The notes below the pieces were generated by a model that was not told the DNA's origin, searched no databases, and worked only from the letters and a program-made list of their open reading frames with translations. From a virus, in IMG/VR virus record IMGVR_UViG_3300006032_000001, positions 1 to 30,462 of that record: DNA of 30,462 nucleotides; one strand, 5' to 3'. The position numbers and the translations under genes are program-made. Of this stretch, positions 28,478 to 30,462 are shown in pieces (the stretch's first letter is position 1; each line of letters begins with the position of its first letter).

Positions 28478-29204
28478 TCTACTGCTGATGGAGCAGGGCC
28501 TTGAAGCCGACCGCGAGCTTGTCCGCTCCCTAGTGGAGTGGACCCGCCTTGCGCCGAGCAGGGTGGCGGCTGAATCCGGGCTTGCCGCAACCACCCTGAC
28601 GCGCCCGCTCAAGGGCACCGCGACGACGCGGATCAGCCGGCCAACGCTCGACAAGCTGCGCGAGCGCTTTCCCGATTTCCCCGGATGGATCGAACACAGC
28701 GGCCATGTGCGCTCGGAGCTGGCGGGCTTTGGGGATCGGCCGTTTGATGAGCAATATGGTTCGGCCGACCTGAAGCGGATTCCCGTGCTCGGCTCGGCTA
28801 TCGCTATCGAGGCGTTCGATCCTGAGCGGCACATCGAGTTGACCGAAGTGGACACGGGAGACGTACTCGACACCGTGGCGCGACCGACGAGCCTTGCGCG
28901 GGACAAGGAAGCCTATGCGCTAACCGTCGTTGGCGATTCGATGTGGCCTCGCTTTCGCCCCGGCCGGCGCGTCATTGTGAGCCCGCGAGCGCCGGTATCG
29001 ATCGGCGATGATGTGATTGTCCAGCTGCGCGGCGCGGAGGGCGATCCCGATTATCGGGAGCGCATTGCCCTGGTGCTCGTCAAGGAGCTGGTCAGGCGCA
29101 CTTCGACCTATGTCGAGCTGCGGCAGTTTAACCCGGACGTGACATTTCGGGTGGAAACCGAGCGCGTTGCGAAAATTCATAAGGTGATTGGGGAGGTGTT
29201 CTGA
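28467..29204 (+). CDS. CI-like prophage repressor with S24 peptidase domain
   Basis: The protein is about 245 aa from the ATG at 28467; ATGs at 28422 and 28488 are alternatives and none has a clear ribosome-binding site. The N-terminal HTH has SRVAAESGLAATTLTRPLKG. The C-terminal S24 domain has ALTVVGDSMWPRFRPG with the catalytic Ser (about 158) and ALVLVKELVRRT with the Lys (about 206). The linker region IPVLGSAIAIEA shows no Ala-Gly or Cys-Gly scissile pair, so self-cleavage is doubtful. It is divergent from the Cro-like gene and coupled to an exported protein by TGATG. It should hold the prophage silent through the 16-bp operators. Confidence 0.82.
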   Translation: MSANLLLMEQGLEADRELVRSLVEWTRLAPSRVAAESGLAATTLTRPLKGTATTRISRPTLDKLRERFPDFPGWIEHSGHVRSELAGFGDRPFDEQYGSADLKRIPVLGSAIAIEAFDPERHIELTEVDTGDVLDTVARPTSLARDKEAYALTVVGDSMWPRFRPGRRVIVSPRAPVSIGDDVIVQLRGAEGDPDYRERIALVLVKELVRRTSTYVELRQFNPDVTFRVETERVAKIHKVIGEVF

Positions 29205-29560
29205 TGCTATTTGCCTTAGCGCTGTTAGCAGCGCAGCCCAACCAAGCGAAAATGGCGACTATGACGGCGGAAACACCGCGTCATCCTGACCAGATTTACG
29301 GCTTCCCCGATTCCGATTCATGCGGAACGTGGACCAGATATCGTGCGGACAAGACTAGCCAGATGTTGGAGGGTTGGGTGCTTGGTTTCGTCAGTGGACG
29401 GAATGCGTTCGGAGCCGGGAACGGCGATCTCGCTCCGGGCGTCAAAGCGGAGGGACTGCTCGGATGGATCGACCAATATTGCACTGCAAATCCGCTCGAC
29501 AGCGTTTCGGCGGCCGGGTTCAGACTGGTGGACGAGCTACAAAAGCGGGCTAAGCGCTAG
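29204..29560 (+). CDS. Exported protein coupled to the repressor; Rap1a/Tai-like pattern (118 aa)
   Basis: The start overlaps the repressor stop (TGATG), so it should be made in lysogens. It begins with a short signal-like segment (MLFALALLAAQPNQA). The mature part has SCGTWTRYRADKTSQMLEGW, then VLGFVSGRNAF and GWIDQYCTANPLDSVSAAGF near the C-terminus. The two cysteines may form a disulfide. The Cys-Trp/Gly-Phe-x-x-Gly/Tyr-Cys-x-x-x-Pro spacing recalls the Rap1a/Tai immunity fold, but this is pattern-based. Superinfection exclusion or lysogenic conversion is a reasonable hypothesis. Confidence 0.55.
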   Translation: MLFALALLAAQPNQAKMATMTAETPRHPDQIYGFPDSDSCGTWTRYRADKTSQMLEGWVLGFVSGRNAFGAGNGDLAPGVKAEGLLGWIDQYCTANPLDSVSAAGFRLVDELQKRAKR

Positions 29561-29589
29561 GTCGCACCAATCTTAGGCGTGCTATTTTT

Positions 29590-29605
29590 TTAGCATCCCT
29601 GCAAA
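29590..29605. promoter_or_regulatory. Operator 4 (TTAGCA-TCCC-TGCAAA)
   Basis: Matches the operator consensus with one base changed in the right half. It lies 32 bp (centre to centre) from operator 5 in the leader of the second rightward operon. Confidence 0.65.
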
Positions 29606-29608
29606 ATA

Positions 29609-29638
29609 TTGGTTGCGCAGATTAGCAATCGTGCTAAA
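29609..29638 (+). promoter_or_regulatory. Candidate promoter of the second rightward operon
   Basis: TTGGTT (29609-29614) and GCTAAA (29633-29638) are separated by 18 bp. Operator 5 covers the -10 side, so the repressor should shut this promoter in the lysogen. Confidence 0.4.
29622..29637. promoter_or_regulatory. Operator 5 (TTAGCA-ATCG-TGCTAA)
   Basis: Perfect consensus inverted repeat, 32 nt before the start of the next gene, over 1.1 kb from operators 1-3. This shows that the rightward operon belongs to the same repressor regulon. Confidence 0.8.
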
Positions 29639-29669
29639 CCGTCCCTCACCACATCAGGGGTAGGGACGA

Positions 29670-29912
29670 ATGGCACAGAGCGATTTCACCATCATCGAGC
29701 GCGACGGCAGCCGCCGCAGCGTTCGCCCGATCCCGTTTGAGCATCTCAAGCTGGTCGATCGCTCGCCGGTCGATCTCTACGCCGGGCTGACCCAGCCGGA
29801 CCCGTGGCAAGTCCCGCTCTACACTCGCGAGGAGCTGATCTTCGCGGTGTTTGCCGGGTGGTTCTCAGGGTTGCTGAGCGCTGCGCTGCTGCTCGCGTGG
29901 TGGGTGCGATGA
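29670..29912 (+). CDS. Small protein with C-terminal membrane anchor (80 aa)
   Basis: The soluble N-terminal part (residues about 1-50: FTIIERDGSRRSVRPIPFEH and a DLYAGLTQPDPW block) is followed by one membrane segment at the end (LIFAVFAGWFSGLLSAALLL). GGGTAGGGACGA lies before the ATG. It is the first gene of the operator-5 operon. It overlaps the next gene by 4 bases (ATGA). Function is unknown. Confidence 0.65.
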   Translation: MAQSDFTIIERDGSRRSVRPIPFEHLKLVDRSPVDLYAGLTQPDPWQVPLYTREELIFAVFAGWFSGLLSAALLLAWWVR

Positions 29913-30268
29913 GCGAGCGCGTCCTTCAGTCGGGCGAATTCCGCTGCCCGAAGTGCGGCAAGCCCCGGTTCGCTATCGAGCGGTGCTGCGATGTTTACGC
30001 GAGCGAGGTCCAGACGTTCTGGAACGGTGAGCCGGCGCCAGCACGCATCGTGCGCGTGATCGTCGGACCTTCGCCGGTCAAAACGTGGTGGTGCGCCCAG
30101 CTCGCCGGAACCGAACGCAAGGCCGTCGAAGTCAACTATCACGGGGACAAGTTCTACCTCGATAACGAGGACGGCAGCGGCTGGAACAAGGTCACGCATG
30201 GTCGCGGCTCTCCGCACTGGGGCCATAACTCGCTTCCGGTCGAGCGCGTGGTGGAGGCGGGGCAATGA
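29909..30268 (+). CDS. Zinc-ribbon-bearing phage protein (119 aa)
   Basis: The start overlaps the preceding stop (ATGA). An earlier in-frame start is not favoured. The N-terminus has FRCPKCGKPRFAIERCCD, a CxxC and CC pair suggesting a zinc ribbon. The rest is beta-rich (VEVNYHGDKFYLDNEDGSGW, NKVTHGRGSPHWG). No enzyme motif is seen. It ends in ATGA with the next gene. Confidence 0.6.
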   Translation: MSERVLQSGEFRCPKCGKPRFAIERCCDVYASEVQTFWNGEPAPARIVRVIVGPSPVKTWWCAQLAGTERKAVEVNYHGDKFYLDNEDGSGWNKVTHGRGSPHWGHNSLPVERVVEAGQ

Positions 30269-30462
30269 ACGCGCCGCAGTTCACACCGGGACCGTGGTTC
30301 GTGCATCAGGCGTTCGGGACCGATCTGTTCTTCGTCAAGCGGCAAGACGGTGATCGAACCCTCCGCCTTGATCCTGAGTCAGGCAAGTTTGCCCGCGCAG
30401 ACGCCCGCCTGATCGCCGCCGCGCCTGAGATGTTCGAGGCGCTGGTCGCAATTCACAACATG
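30265..30462 (+). CDS. Partial small phage protein of the TPGPW...NARLIAAAPE-type family
   Basis: The frame starts at an ATG overlapping the preceding stop and runs off the window after 66 codons. It has QFTPGPWFVHQAFGT near the start and ADARLIAAAPEMFEALVAIH near the visible end. This pattern is common to many small early phage proteins of unknown function. The C-terminus is missing. Confidence 0.7.
   Translation, partial: MNAPQFTPGPWFVHQAFGTDLFFVKRQDGDRTLRLDPESGKFARADARLIAAAPEMFEALVAIHNM

Overview
The window is about 30 kb of a temperate, short-tailed (P22-like) dsDNA bacteriophage or prophage, cut at both ends. The high GC, frequent GTG and TTG starts, and the style of the repressor and replication proteins suggest an alphaproteobacterial host, perhaps a sphingomonad. 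That host call is an inference. No integrase, tRNA or host gene is visible.

Layout, read in the main (minus) direction of transcription. A Cro-like gene at 28.4 kb opens a leftward early operon of small, tightly overlapping genes. It includes a membrane peptide, HTH proteins, a DUF1064 nuclease, a beta-class DNA methyltransferase, an HNH-AP2 homing endonuclease and a stand-alone LexA-type winged helix. Next come an O-like replication initiator with four iterons inside its gene and an uncharacterised protein in the position of a helicase loader. Late genes follow: an HNH protein, small and large terminase, P22-type portal, two ejection proteins (one with a GH108 muramidase domain), a third long ejection protein, scaffold, P22-type coat, decoration-like proteins, gp10-like stabiliser, a tailspike head-binding protein and fibres. 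Last are a holin candidate, an N-acetylmuramidase endolysin, a second holin candidate, a secreted HNH nuclease, nested Rz/Rz1 spanins, a gp4-like head-completion protein and the start of an Ig-like surface protein. The rightward side holds a CI/S24-type repressor, a coupled exported protein, and a second operon of small genes running off the window.

Regulation can be read directly from the DNA. A 16-bp operator, TTAGCA-N4-TGCTAA, occurs in the repressor/Cro intergenic region and again before the second rightward operon. Almost all late genes overlap by 1 to 4 bases. Where the chain breaks, seven of ten gaps carry an identical 15-bp sequence, GAACTGTTCAATCGC, always in the same orientation, just after a stop codon and often 31 to 32 nt before the next start. 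This looks like a phage-wide control element.

The other notable structure is a 477-bp insertion, a multiple of three, inside the methyltransferase gene. It keeps that frame open while encoding an HNH protein in another frame.
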